A DNA stretch of 64,000 nt, taken from Nemopilema nomurai (lineage: Eukaryota; Cnidaria; Scyphozoa; Rhizostomeae; Rhizostomatidae). This document shows positions 11,801-24,132 of this stretch, one piece after another. Position 1 is the stretch's first letter. The number at the start of each line of letters is the position of its first letter. Location: NCBI GenBank assembly GCA_003864495.1, contig ML133428.1, forward strand, positions 1,488,001 through 1,552,000, read 5' to 3'. The position numbers were made by a program, and so were the translations under genes. The notes under the pieces are model-generated. The model made no database searches, was not told the DNA's origin, and worked only from the letters and a program-made list of their open reading frames with translations.

Positions 11801-14056
11801 ATCATATTTCACTTTATATTTGCAATAAGATATTAGTGCAGCAATGATTGTAATCAAAATTATTTAACCAAACACAATACTCTTGTATTTCGTTTTATCA
11901 GTTAGCTCCTTTGAAGAAAAACCCAGCCCTAAATTCAAACGATGTAATTCTTGCAACATATAAGAATCTCCTGGTGATTTGATAAATAACAATCCAAAAG
12001 CTTATTTGTGGAGATACAATGCAGCTGCATTGAAACACTAAATATATTTGAATAGAGTTTTGGCCAGTAAACACCAGAGCTTTTCAGCGTAGACAAATGC
12101 GGACAGGGCGAGCGGTAGCCAAGACACACAATCAGCCTTATTGACCGCCGACTTTGAAAATCTGGCCATCTGCGACTTTGCTGGTGTAGAAAAAGGCGGC
12201 AACACACAAAGGGAGTCGTACGCTACAGAAGATGGCGGGGAAGGACACAGGCAGCAAGTGAATACATTAGTTCTGATTATAGAATTAACAGCGCACGCTC
12301 AGAGCCAGCGTGAATACCGTGTTCTTTCAAGATTAAAGTTGGCGGTCAAAGAGAAGCAAGGCAAGTTGTGTTAAGCTTGTTGTGGGTGGACGACTAGTGT
12401 ACAGTTGTTTAAGATCACTGAAACATGGTGCTAGTTTGATTTGAAACAGAGGAAACCTGCAGTTTCAGCAAGAATCTTCGTCATACACGGGTTGGTTAAA
12501 ATTCATGGGATTGTATGTTGATGATCTTGCCGGAAGTCATCAACATAAAATTGCGAAGGTGAACTGCGAGGAGAGCTAGTTGCGGAAATAGAAAACGCCA
12601 GCACGGGTTCCGCAGCTGTTTAGCTGAGGTATATGTTGTGTGTAAGGACGTTCATCGGAGTGAAACCTCGTTAAAAACGGAGACTCAATCCTACATCATG
12701 CAATGTAAATCAAAGACAGACGACCATTTGCGCACGACAGAAGCAGAGTACAGACATGGTGGTTAATGACTTCATCAGAACAAAAACATTTGCAGAGTAT
12801 AACTGATGGAGTGTTGGAAACTAATTTAGAAGGACCAAGTAGTTTGCGATTTCACAACAAGACGGCACACAACACTGCAAAGCTACGCCGGAATTTTAGA
12901 AATATTGAGATCCACACAATAGATGTTTTGTCGGCAGCATTTAGAAAAGCTTAAATAAAAGTTGTGCAACAAGGAATATTATAGACAAGTTAAAATCGTT
13001 GATTTATCCGTTTAGTTTTTAAACAACGTTATGAATGCATGGGGAAGATTGGAGCCTTGCACTGAAGCTATTCGAAAAGCCTCGAGCCTTTAAAGAGATA
13101 CGCAATCACTGAACACGCAGTTCAAATACACGGCTAGAATGGACGGCCAATTGCAGCTTATCCACCAACAAAGGAATTTGCAATGTTTGCTCGCGCGGAG
13201 ATGAAAAAGTTGGATGGCTGGAAAACTAAACGGGAGAATGATTGGGAGAAAGTATAGTTGATAAATCTAATTGCTAAAAGGCGAGAAACTGACCAGGCGA
13301 AAAGGCCGGTTGTAATGAATGGAGACATGTTGGTGGTAAAGGAACTAGTGTAGGGTGCCTGGACATTGGCCTTGGAAGTGTAAGGACGGCAAGATATTTC
13401 TAATACGGATGAACACTATAACTGCGCATAACAGGGACTCAATGGATGGTATACCATGACGATGTTCTCGCTTAACAGCTATATTATTCTTAAAGGGAGA
13501 ATCGGCAGATGCTCAAAGCTTTTTCTTAAAATACCTGGAGGGAGTCAACTTGGGATTGGGTATCTTCATGAAGAATATGGCCCGTGAAAAGCCTTGTTAA
13601 ACAACTCGAAGAGAAAAAACTAAAGTTTGTAATAATTTATCGCATTCATTTTGAAGAGCACCTAAAAGTGATTAGCAAACAATGGTTGGTTGAAACAACT
13701 ACATTGGTTGCAGAAACATCGCAGAAACTCAGGTTCCGAATCGACAAAAGACTTCAGCTCATACGACACATGGTTGCAATAAAAAAACTTGCAAAGGCAG
13801 GTGAGTAAGGATACAAACCAAAACTAATTGACATCAAACTAACAGAAAACCAGAGTGAGAAGGCGCAGCTGTGTTTGTAGGCTCAGTCTTGCAATTATAA
13901 AACGAAATCCAGCAAGCTTCGCACATTCCCTTTATAAAAACCGACCTAGCATTGCCAGAAGAAGCGTTCGGCTTGATTTCAATTACAGCAGCAAAATCAA
14001 AACAACATAACTAGGCATTGTAACAGCGCAAAAACGAGCATTTCGGTGCACAGAGC

Positions 14057-14105
14057 GCAATAAATGCTTGCAAAATAAATGCTCGCAAAATAAATAATCG
14101 CAAAA
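14057..14105. repeat. Short tandem repeat, about 15-bp unit x3
   Basis: Three imperfect copies of GCAAAATAAATGCTC-like sequence follow each other in COG5 intron 13. There is no coding content. Confidence 0.6.
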
Positions 14106-16346
14106 TCCTTAACGTTTGATCTAATTTATAATTTTGATCTATGTTAACTGTCAAACAGTCCAAATATGAAAATCACGAAAAACAATAATTTTACGACTTA
14201 CTCAATACATCCAATTGGTTTTCAATGACAGACTTAGTAAATATATCCAAATCTACTAAAACTTCTAACATTGAGCTAAGCTATTACTCTTCATATCGAG
14301 TTCACTCCCATTGAAAAGTCTCCCTTTCTTTCCTACTTTACTGCATTTGAACTCACTATCTAGTACACAACCAACGTAATCTTTTGGTTTGATTTTGTTT
14401 AATGTTTCACAAATTTTTTTGCCAACTTCTCTTCTAACAGTTTAAGGTAAACTAACTTCCTCCCATTCAACTTTAGGCATACGAATTTATTATGACGTAT
14501 AATCCTAATTCCACCCAACATCCCCTGAGCGAGATTCCGTGTTTTAGGAATGTCTTCCTAAAACTTAAAAACAGCTTAGATTATTTCAAAATCTTCCAAT
14601 AAAACTGACTGTAATATGGCGCGAAATTAATGCAAGAGACGGTGCGACTACCTTGAAGGATTTTTTTACAACGCATGAAACGGCATTCACCAAGAAGCCG
14701 GTATTATTCGCGGTCCCATCTCAGTACGTTATACCTTTCTCGGCATCATCTGGGCCTGGTATATCTTGCTATTTCCCACACATACTTACTGCAACCAGCA
14801 TCTTTTTTGCACCCTGTAGGCGCTGAACGTCTTTATAAGCGATAAAGCTTTTTAAAAAAGTTGCCTCTAGATGCGAATATCACCTCTTGAGTGCTTTAAA
14901 CAACTTTAAACTAAATTGCTACCTGTGTAAAAAATAAGGCATATTGGCGAGGTTAACGATAATTTTATCAAAGTATTAAAAGACTAATTTTGACTGTCTG
15001 AAAGTTCAACGTCGATTAGGTGCTGCAGAGTGAGTGGCAAATATAAAGAAAAATAAAACGAGAAGAAAACTATTTAGTCGTTTAATTACTATAATCAACA
15101 TTTGAACTGTGGAATAGGAGGTCTCTAAAGTCTTGTACCAAAGAGCAACTGAACGATACTTTGTCTTTTGAAAGGACCAGTATTGCTAGGCTCGTTGATT
15201 ATAGCTCCTTATGAAAAAATAAATTGTCCTCAATGAATTGTTCCTTAGATAACAGACTTGCAACCGGTTACAAAAGGACTACTATGAAGAAAACGGCCAA
15301 GACTGAGACTACTAAATCTATTCTTATCCATAATTATTCATTGGGAACGAAAAAGGATACAAATCGTCGAACTTTTAAAAATAATATTCTGAATAATTGA
15401 GTTTAATATCACAAAAAGTACTAGCAAAGGAATTGGCAGGTATGGTAGCAATAATTTTATTCTCTTTGTGGCTATACGGTCCAATGGTATCATTTGACAA
15501 CATATGAAATGACGGGGCTTGAAATGACGAGGCCTGACCCGAGGCATATCATGATCAGTAGAAGGTTTACTGGACAACAAGTCTGTAGAAATGAAGTTGC
15601 CAAGTTTTTGACAAACTAAGAATTGCTGCGCAAACGGTTTATTAAGAGGACTAAAAAGATTTGCAACAGACCTAAAATTTATGATCAATAAAAAAGATTC
15701 ATTAAAAACACCAGGTCAACACGCATGCATAAGCTTTAAGAGCGCTGACAATGAAAATTCTTCATAAAATGATGCTGCATTAATTCATGAATATTTACGA
15801 ACTTTTTTGAAGTTTCAACAAAGACGCTTGACAATTATCATTCGCGGTCTCTTGAAGGAGAGAGCGCTTTAGTAAAACTGACGATAAAAGAAATGTCAAT
15901 CCTGGCGCAGAGGATTAATTGCATGGCAAACTGACAAAGAGTTGTAAACTAGAATAAACAAAATACCTGTTAGTTAAAGAAAGTCATGTATTTTTCATAA
16001 GACGGTTTACGGTTGAAAGGATTTCATAGGCACACGCAGTGACATAAATGCAAACCATTTTCATATCTAATGCTTTGAAAACAAAGACTTAGTTGCAAAA
16101 ATAAACAGGAATCGTCCTGATAAAATGCAAATCTAGCAATGAATTCTTCAAGTTTAGCCACATTTCCGAAAATACTTTCAAAACAAACCGCTCAAATTAG
16201 CTGCATGTCTGAATAAAGAATTATCTGGGAAGCCATGATCTTGGAAATCAGTGATACTTTTAGCTTGGAGAGACAATAGAGCGGCGAATCAAACGCAGCA
16301 AACAAACAGATTCCTTAGCAAACTTTGCATAGAAAAAGGTGTAAAG

Positions 16347-16450
16347 TGCATGTTAGCACTGCAAGAAGGCAATACATGAAGCACTGCATGTTAGCACTGC
16401 AAGAAGGCAATACATGAAGCACTGCAAGAAGGCTCTGCATGTTAGCAGTC
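16347..16450. repeat. 38-bp tandem repeat, about 2.7 copies
   Basis: Copies begin at 16347 and 16385 with TGCATGTTAGCACTGCAAG, followed by a partial, partly scrambled third. The repeat is intronic to COG5, upstream of the K2P gene. Confidence 0.8.
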
Positions 16451-17002
16451 CATTCATGCTTGATACTTTCCAGAACAACACTATTTAGGCGCAGCAAATA
16501 AACCCAAAGCAAACAACTTTGGTTCCACTCAGCCAATTTCTCGACAGTTCGAAACGGTACGAGCTAAAACAACATCAAAAGTTATCAGTTCATTGGAGAA
16601 CAAGATGGAAAGTTGGTCGAATCCTAAGATTGTTTTGCACGGATCAGCCACTCGGGAAGACAACTTATCAACTCTGTCTCTATCCAATGATAGCTTGGAG
16701 CTATTGTTTCCAAGACCACAAGAAGGTGGGCAGAAATAGAGATGTGATTTGGAAATAACAGGAAATAGAAGTTACGTTATCACAGCAATAGTCAGCTTAC
16801 TTAATAGAAAGAGGCACAGCTATGAAAATAAAGAATGATTTGTTTTGATAGACTTTCTTTCGCTAGCCAGTCGTTATCAACGCTGGTATACCCCTGGCAA
16901 AGCAGGTGATATGGCCAAAGTTACGTCTAAATGGCTTAACGTATACGCAAGACCCTGATTGAAATAATCTCATAGGAGCAGTCTTCATCCCTCATTAACG
17001 AG

Positions 17003-17066
17003 ATGTCAAAGCGTCAGTTTAAGCGCAACTCAAACCGAGGCAACAACAACAGCGAGGACAAAGGCG
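17003..17066 (+). CDS. Candidate first coding exon of the K2P channel
   Basis: An ATG at 17003 opens 21 codons plus one base (MSKRQFKRNSNRGNNNSEDK...), then a GT. This supplies exactly the phase-1 start needed by the next exon and gives a basic, Asn-rich cytosolic N-terminus that blends with the EEGEDNNNN stretch coded by exon 2. The donor (G then GTCATT) is weak and there is no family conservation at K2P N-termini, so this is an inference. A different upstream exon remains possible. Confidence 0.42.
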
Positions 17067-18456
17067 GTCATTGAATAACATTCGCTCTAGGCAGATTTGG
17101 CAAACCAACTCGTGGAGGCCAAAATGTTCCCAGGCTGACCCTTTTCGCTAAATAACACGCAAACACAACCGACACAGTAAGGGCTATGATAGATTGATCC
17201 TCAGGCTCGGGGAAAAGCTTTCCCAGAACTGAATATGACCTAATTCAGTATTTGGGCCTAAAGCAGGTGAAGGGGATAACTATACTTAACGGACTGATTT
17301 TTCCTGCATTTATCATTATTTCTGTCATTTTCTACACGGAAAGAGTTATTCCACATGTAGCCAATAGCCCATATCTCTCCCACATCTGCCCAATACTTCC
17401 ACCAGAAGAAAAAAATTCAAGCTGATCTCCTGAGAAACATTGAAAGAGCTGCGTGTTTTAAGATTTCCAGTAAAGAAATTGAAGGAATTAAATAATGCTA
17501 ATCCAAAAGCAAACTGAACTTGAATGGAAAAGATTCAGTATGCAGGTTTGGAATCCGTAAGTGGGAAATCTTTTGTTAACGCCAGTGATAAACGTGGATT
17601 GCTGGCGGAATTGAAACCTTCATTTAAAGAACACTGTTTGCCAAATAGGATGCAGAATGCAGTACGATCTGCGAAATTCTCTAAATAGGCCTAAGCCTGG
17701 AAAACAGGTGGCGTTCAGATAAGAAGGAGAAAGGAGACGTTTTTCTAATTACATGCAATCGAATTTGACCTCAGCTCGTAGTTCTTTGCGTCATCATTGC
17801 CGATAATGTGTCAACAAACGCTTCCAAAGGTCAGTGAAAGGAACCGAATCTCATCGACATTTAGTAAGTAGCAGATAGTCATAAAATACAGATAGTCAGA
17901 GGCGAAGAAATGTAGATGAGATCTATTTCATTCTGGAGGTGGTGCTCTGTGAATGTGCTTGAAATAATCACACCATTCGGGGCTATTTGCATTCCAGTAG
18001 AAAATTTATAGCTTTGAAGATAAAGCAACGGTTTTGTTATGCAAACTTGTGAAGCAAATAACTTCAATGTATTGAGGAAATTTGAACAAATGCTAATAAA
18101 CTGCCATCTACTGCATTTTGTACGGTGTCTTTCGTTGGTACAGGAGTTTGTGGCTGTTGCATACTTTCGTAGAAGTCACGTGCTTCGTCTAGGTGGAGGA
18201 TGGGATATATGTATAACTATGAACTGTATGTTTTGCGGAACATTACTTGATGTAGCAGTGAAACAATTTCATTTGTAGATGGGCGTTGGCAGTCACTTGC
18301 GTATCAGCTGTGTTTCATTTTCCTCCTCTATCCTAACCCCACCAAACAAGCCATTTCTTCTACCCCAACTTGGCGGCACATTAACGTAGGAATCAGCGTA
18401 TAACCAGCTCTAAGCTCGTTACCCTGTGCTCTGACGTCAGCTTTCTCTTTATACAG

Positions 18457-21400
18457 GGGCCAAGCAGAAGCCGCAAGAAGAGGGCGAGGACAACAACAAC
18501 AACACCGGGGAAATCAGCCTCAAACCGGCGTTCAAAACACTGACCTTTCGAGTCCTAGCACTAATCATATACATGTGTCTCGGGGCCTTAGTCTTCTGTG
18601 CGATCGAGTTCCGAGAAAACGACAAGACGAAATGGGAACGAAAGACAAAGCTGCTGCGGTCAATACTGAGAAGGAAGTATAACATAACCAACGAGGAAAT
18701 GGAGAAGTACGAAGAGGCAGTGGCCCAGAGGCAAATAGAATACAAAGCAAGTCACCACGAATGGTCATACTATCAGTCGCTGTATTTCGTAAGCACAGTG
18801 ACAACAACTATAGGTGAGTTATTCCAAACGCACATGTGGTCAGAAAGAGGTATATCGCTGTTTGTCGGCCTATACACTGATCGTTTTTAACGATTAGAGC
18901 GATCATTGCAGGTCCATTCACTCTGCTCTGTTGCTACTATTAACACAACTCAGTCGAACCCATAGGTTAGGCTCTTGAAGCTGCGTGTATTACACTTATG
19001 ATGGATTTGCTTTCTGTAACAGCAAGTAGCTTTGAAAGTGTTTTGGCGTCTATCATACATTATTAAGTAATCTTCTGAAAACCAGACCGCTGGAAAACAT
19101 CTGAAAATTCAACGCAAAGGTTGCCAAGGAAGGATCTTTTTAGGCCAAGAGAAGACGAATGAAACAATATTTACCTAGGTTGGGCCTTTTATTTAAATAA
19201 ATATCTGATTGAAAATAGTATGTACGATCAACTTGTTTGAAAACTAGATTAGTGTCATGAAACTAAAATAAGAAGATTAGAAGGATTTCACATAGCTTTG
19301 ACAGGAAGAAGACAAAGAATAGTCATGACCAGTACAGATTAAATGGTCATTGCTAAAAAAAATAAAAATTTAGAACTACTTCCATACCACAATGTACTCT
19401 GAAGGAAGCAGGTGTTCCATGACTGCCTTAGACATGTACAAAATTTCAAAAAGAGTATTTATTTCCATACCATCGCTAGTTATCATTTGCCTTTTATGTC
19501 TTTTATACAGACTACACTTCCTCAAATATTCTTTCTGTTGACAATTTAGTGATTTTTCATAACCTCTCCAATAGTTCGCCCATGCGATTTTGCTATGCCA
19601 ACGACATGTATCTTGTCTTTTAATCATTTCCACAGGAGTTTTTACGATTTATATTCAATTTGGTGATGTTTTCTGATTTTTGCTAATATATGACGTCACT
19701 TTAGCAGTACTGTGCTTGGCTTCTGTAGGCTCAACGAACATGCCACTTTGTGTTCTAGGGTATGGCCATTTGACCCCGGAAACACAAGCTGGAAGGCTCT
19801 TCTTAATTGTATTTGCAGTCGTTGGTATTCCGATAAATATACTTGCATTGGCTACTGTAGGAGAGCATATAACAATCGGCATCTGCTATGGTATATCAAG
19901 GCTGAGCAGGTTATGTTGTAAAAGACGGACCGTGCGGCATATCAATATCAAAGTGATGATAGTGTCGATAACGTTAATGGTTTTCATGTTGTTCATTGGC
20001 GGTGCGTTATACGTCACAACGGAACAGTGGACTTATATTGACAGTATATACTACTGCTTTGTTGCCTTGGCGACGATAGGTTTTGGAGACCTGGTACCGA
20101 ATGACGGACAGGCCCCTGAGACCTCATTCGAGAAAGCTCTTTGGGGCCTTCGTGCGTTGTATATATCGATTGGACTGTCGCTTGTTTCAACTGTGTTTAC
20201 AGCAATATCCAATGCAATAGAAGAGATCAATGCACTCCTTGGATGGTCCATGAAAGGTTAGAGAGTGTACTTTTTATTTATTATTGTATTTTTGTGTTTG
20301 TGTATTTATTATTAAAAGACGTATAGCAGGACAGAGTTCCGTTAACAAAAACATAAGTAATCTCGTTCGATTCTTCTCCCCTTGTATCATTTATATTGTA
20401 TGATTCTCCCCTTCGTTTTAAGGGAGCAAAGGAGCCGCAAGAAATATCCTTGACATGTGTGCGAGAAAGTTAGATATGAAATATATGCAAATAATGCTGT
20501 GGCAGAAATAAAAATTTGTCAACAGCAGTAGAACTAAGATCTGAAAATTTCTTTTTTAATAAAATAGTAATTTTATCCCATCTTGCTTTCACTTCAAATC
20601 AAACAATATTCCGTAGTAAACTGAATACACAGAAGTTAAGTAAAAGTTCTTTGTCCAATAACCTCATAAGATAATCTTAAAAAAAACTAACAAGAGGAAT
20701 CTAAATTTGGTGAAATATAAATAAAAGGTATAGACCTCCCTTAAATTAAACGCATAATAAAGTTTAAGGAGAGCATTAGTCTTATGCCTTTACAAAGAAT
20801 ATTGCCAACAAAAGACAAAAATGAATACTTGGATGCTGTATTGCCAATGACATATTTTATTTTTGGAAGTGAAGTAGATGTTCAATCAAAATGATGGGCA
20901 ACATTTTCTATTTTTATAGGTCAAGACAAAGAGCAACGACGAAAACTGAGTACAATGGACGGTGAAAACATGCCGGGCCTAAAGTCACGTGCAATCAAGC
21001 TGCCCAATCACATTACATATCGAACGGTAGTCGATGAGATGCATGATAATCTAGGTTTGTCCACATATCTTACATTAACAGAAAGGATGATGCTCGGATG
21101 CAGAATGATGTAATAGCTGCCATTGAAATCTATAAAAACGAGTTTTAAGGATTTCAAAAAAACAATCGACATCTGTATTTAAAACACGACTTCATTAGTT
21201 GAGCTTGTGTCCTAGAAAGTGGATTGAATAATATAGAAGCATCCTAAAGTACTAAAAATATGACATGGCGGAGTCAGCAAGGGATGTCAGGAGTGACCTC
21301 CAGGGAATATAGATCAAATTGTCACCAAGTAAAAACTTTACTGTAAGTACCGAAGGGAATATCACGGAGAATTTGAGCAATAAGAAATAATTTGAACAAT

Positions 21401-22444
21401 AAGAAACAATGAGCAACAAGATTTTGGTTACAGCAACCGTATATAACTTGCATAAGTAAGGCACACCTTTGCTGAACCCATCAATTTTATGCCTAAAACA
21501 AATCCCGGTTTTGAAAACAGTGGATTGATCAAACACAGGGTATTCGGATATTTTTAATCATCTTTTCAACCCTCAATGCTAGATTTCAAAGGTTATATAG
21601 ATCACTTTTCACACCATTTTACGCCTTCTTTCAAGCTAAAATTATTAAGCCTATATACCGTTCAATTCCAGCCACAGCATTACCGATACCTGGATTCAAA
21701 AAAAGTTCCGACTCAAGCAATAACAAAGGGGCATTGAGCAAGCTATTTCAAGAAAATTCTAAGAAAAATGAAATGCAACAGGAAGATGGCTTAGGCCCAA
21801 GAAACAAGACTGCTCCACCAAACATACACCCGCCTAAAGAGAGGAACAGATCCGACTCAAAAAGGCGGGGTTCCTCAAGAAGTGGTGCAGATATCGCGAT
21901 TGACTTGGAATCACAGGATCACTATGAGCTCTCGTCAATCAGTTACAACGATCACAGCGAATCAACCAATCGACCAATCAACATAGGTAATGGTGCAGCT
22001 ATACGACTGAAAGAGATATCGATTGATTTAGGAGGAGGAATAAATTACGTGGATTTGAGGCCGGCAAGGTCAAGAAGACTACGTTCTGTGAATTCTAGTG
22101 AAAATGATGGATACGAGAGCAGTCAATGCACACATTCTGAAGCCAGTATTTCGTATCCTGGGGTGAAATTAAGAACGTATCGACAAAACATACTGGATAT
22201 CGAATCGCAGATATCGGATTTTCCGTACTGCACAAACAGAAGACGAGCCACTAGCGTCACTACGGGGGCGCGTTCGGAGAGGAGAGAGAGGTCCAACACA
22301 ATGTCCAGCAAACTTTCATGGGAAGATACGAATTACACCGCGCTGAAAATCAATGGGATATGCATGCAAGAAGGTGGTCGGTTATTTACCGAAAAAGGCA
22401 GAAACATCAAAGATGTTTTTAACAAACGAAAGAACGGCATCTAA
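18457..22444 (+). CDS. Two-pore-domain (K2P/KCNK-type) potassium channel
   Basis: Four solid exons: 18457-18813, 19759-20256, 20920-21054 and 21672-22444, all joined in phase 1, ending in TAA. With the candidate first exon the protein is 608 residues. M1 is at about 53-73, followed by a long charged cap loop with an N-glycosylation site (NIT at 97). The first selectivity filter is TIGYG (139-143), split by an intron inside its first Gly codon. M2 is at 152-172 and M3 at 204-224. The second filter is TIGFG (246-250) and M4 lies near 269-290. The paired GYG/GFG filters in one chain define K2P leak channels, which dimerise to form one pore. The C-tail of about 300 residues is unusually long and polar, with PKA-like RRGS (416-419) and RRRATS (541-546) sites. 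The subfamily (TREK, TASK, TRESK) cannot be assigned by eye. The gene lies wholly within COG5 intron 13, antisense to it. Confidence 0.93.
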
Positions 22445-22907
22445 TGCCAGCTGATCCGGTCAAAACTGGTGATTTCATCGTTTTGCCATGGTCTATCCTT
22501 CTAAATTGCGCAAAAGGCGGTTGCCGGATGGCCCTTCCGTGCAAAGCTAAAACGCGGAATGGACTAACAAATGTTGCTTAAAAGCTACGCAACATTTGCA
22601 GGCGAATGCTTGAACCAAATTGGTTCGCGACAATACACAAATGTTTGCACTGTCAACGCAGGTAACTATAGTAACAAGTCACAAAAGCTTGCCAAATGCA
22701 AGGTGGCAAACGGATAAGAGCAGTATGAAATATGGAACAAAAACACTGAGCCAAACTTCTGAAATAGTTATGCCGTAAAAGACTAAATTATGCTGTGAGG
22801 CAAGAATTACTAGGAGCGCCTAACACTATCAAATGGCCCTTTCTTTAGATATACGTTCATGCATCTTGACTATTTCAACAAAATTAGAAGCTACCTTATA
22901 AATTTGC

Positions 22908-22913
22908 AATAAA
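22908..22913 (+). terminator. Possible polyadenylation signal of the K2P gene
   Basis: AATAAA lies about 464 bp after the K2P stop codon in an A-rich stretch. No transcript evidence is available. Confidence 0.35.
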
Positions 22914-24011
22914 AAATAAAAATATCCCATAATTCATAGCAGTTAGGAAGTGACTGATAATGCTTCATTATAGAAGATCAAAGCTCGTCCAAATTCTAAA
23001 GAGAGAAAGTAATCTTAGTGTAAAATTCGCACGTGTATTTATGTGCAAAATGTCTGAAAAAGCATTTTTTCTTTGGATCAATGTCTGCAAAAATGGAAGA
23101 TCTTCTACTTTAAGAGTGATACTTAAGCAGCAACAGGAACAACTAGATTTCATGATAAATTATTGGTAATCGGCTTAAGAAAATGACTTCTTGGTTGTCA
23201 AATGTTGTCAAACATACAGCTAGGGTGAAGATATGACAAAAACTATATTAGAAAGATGAATTAGGGCCACATCTTATGGAAGAGAGCTACACATCATGGA
23301 CAAAACCACCTGAATTGGTTGCAAAGTATTGTCACATCCAGGCAATGTCCGGTACCACTGTGTCCAGCATGATAGGCCTACTCGCGCCATTAAAAAAGTC
23401 ATTCGTTTCATTTCAGCACTTCAGAACAGCATCTACTAATAATTCATAGCAATTGTATCATTGAATCCTTTCAGATAATGCTTTACGAATAATTATACTC
23501 TCCACATTGAAAATTGTGCGCAACATTTTGCGACATCGCCACCTCGTTGGAGTAAAGGAGTGGCCTTCTTACGATGTGAGAAGCTGAGCTGAGCATTCAT
23601 TCATTTTAAAGCATAAAATCTGAAGTCAAGAGAAAAGTTTGGTAGTGGGCGTCAGTCAGTCTTTTTAGCGTTCTCTTGTACTTCAGTCATATGCTACAAT
23701 GTGATATCCCTACTTTATAACAAGGGATCGACTTCTTGGAATTTTCTTCAACTTGCGAATACATAAATGTTTGCACATGAGAAACTCAAAAAAACCTGGT
23801 GAATCATTACGGATGTAAGGTCCATGCAATATCTTATAGACCTCCTGTGTTTTCATATGCAAAACTAGGCTAGGACGGTTTGAAGTACTTGGAGTATCTG
23901 TCTCCTTTACTCAACATCTTTCAATATGCATTCAAAGATATTTTTGCGCCTGTTAAACAAGACTTGCAAAATTGCAGCATCATGGTCGAGACATGCAAAA
24001 TTGTAGCCCTT

Positions 24012-24084
24012 TTAACGCCGGTCCACTTAACGCCGCTCCACTTAACACCGCTCCACTTAACGACGGTCCACTTAACGCCGCACC
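24012..24084. repeat. 15-bp minisatellite, about 5 copies
   Basis: The unit is TTAACGCCGSTCCAC, repeated head to tail with single-base variants. It starts about 50 bp past the splice donor of COG5 exon 13 and is GC-rich compared with its surroundings. Because 15 is a multiple of three, it keeps spurious frames open (APLN repeats). Confidence 0.88.
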
Positions 24085-24132
24085 TTATAAAGGAATCGCT
24101 ATGCGTACGAAATTGGACGAGAATTGTCTTAC

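Larger units (their letters stand above)
4479..24132 (-). other. COG5: COG5 intron 13, 19.65 kb, host of a nested gene
   Basis: The donor follows exon 13 (CEQL then GTAAGA) and the acceptor precedes exon 14 (ITTSTEAS). The next longest COG5 intron in the window is about 2 kb, so this one is roughly ten times longer. It contains the complete K2P channel gene on the plus strand (about 17.0-22.4 kb). The rest (4479-17002 and 22445-24132) shows no convincing exon: its ORFs are short, lack family motifs and have no conserved splice context. It does contain small repeats listed separately and a tRNA-like relic near 8.8 kb. Confidence 0.85.

Noticed and set aside
12141..12374. 77-codon plus-strand frame in COG5 intron 13
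   Set aside because: It has no motif and no phase-compatible splice link to the K2P gene, so it was treated as chance.
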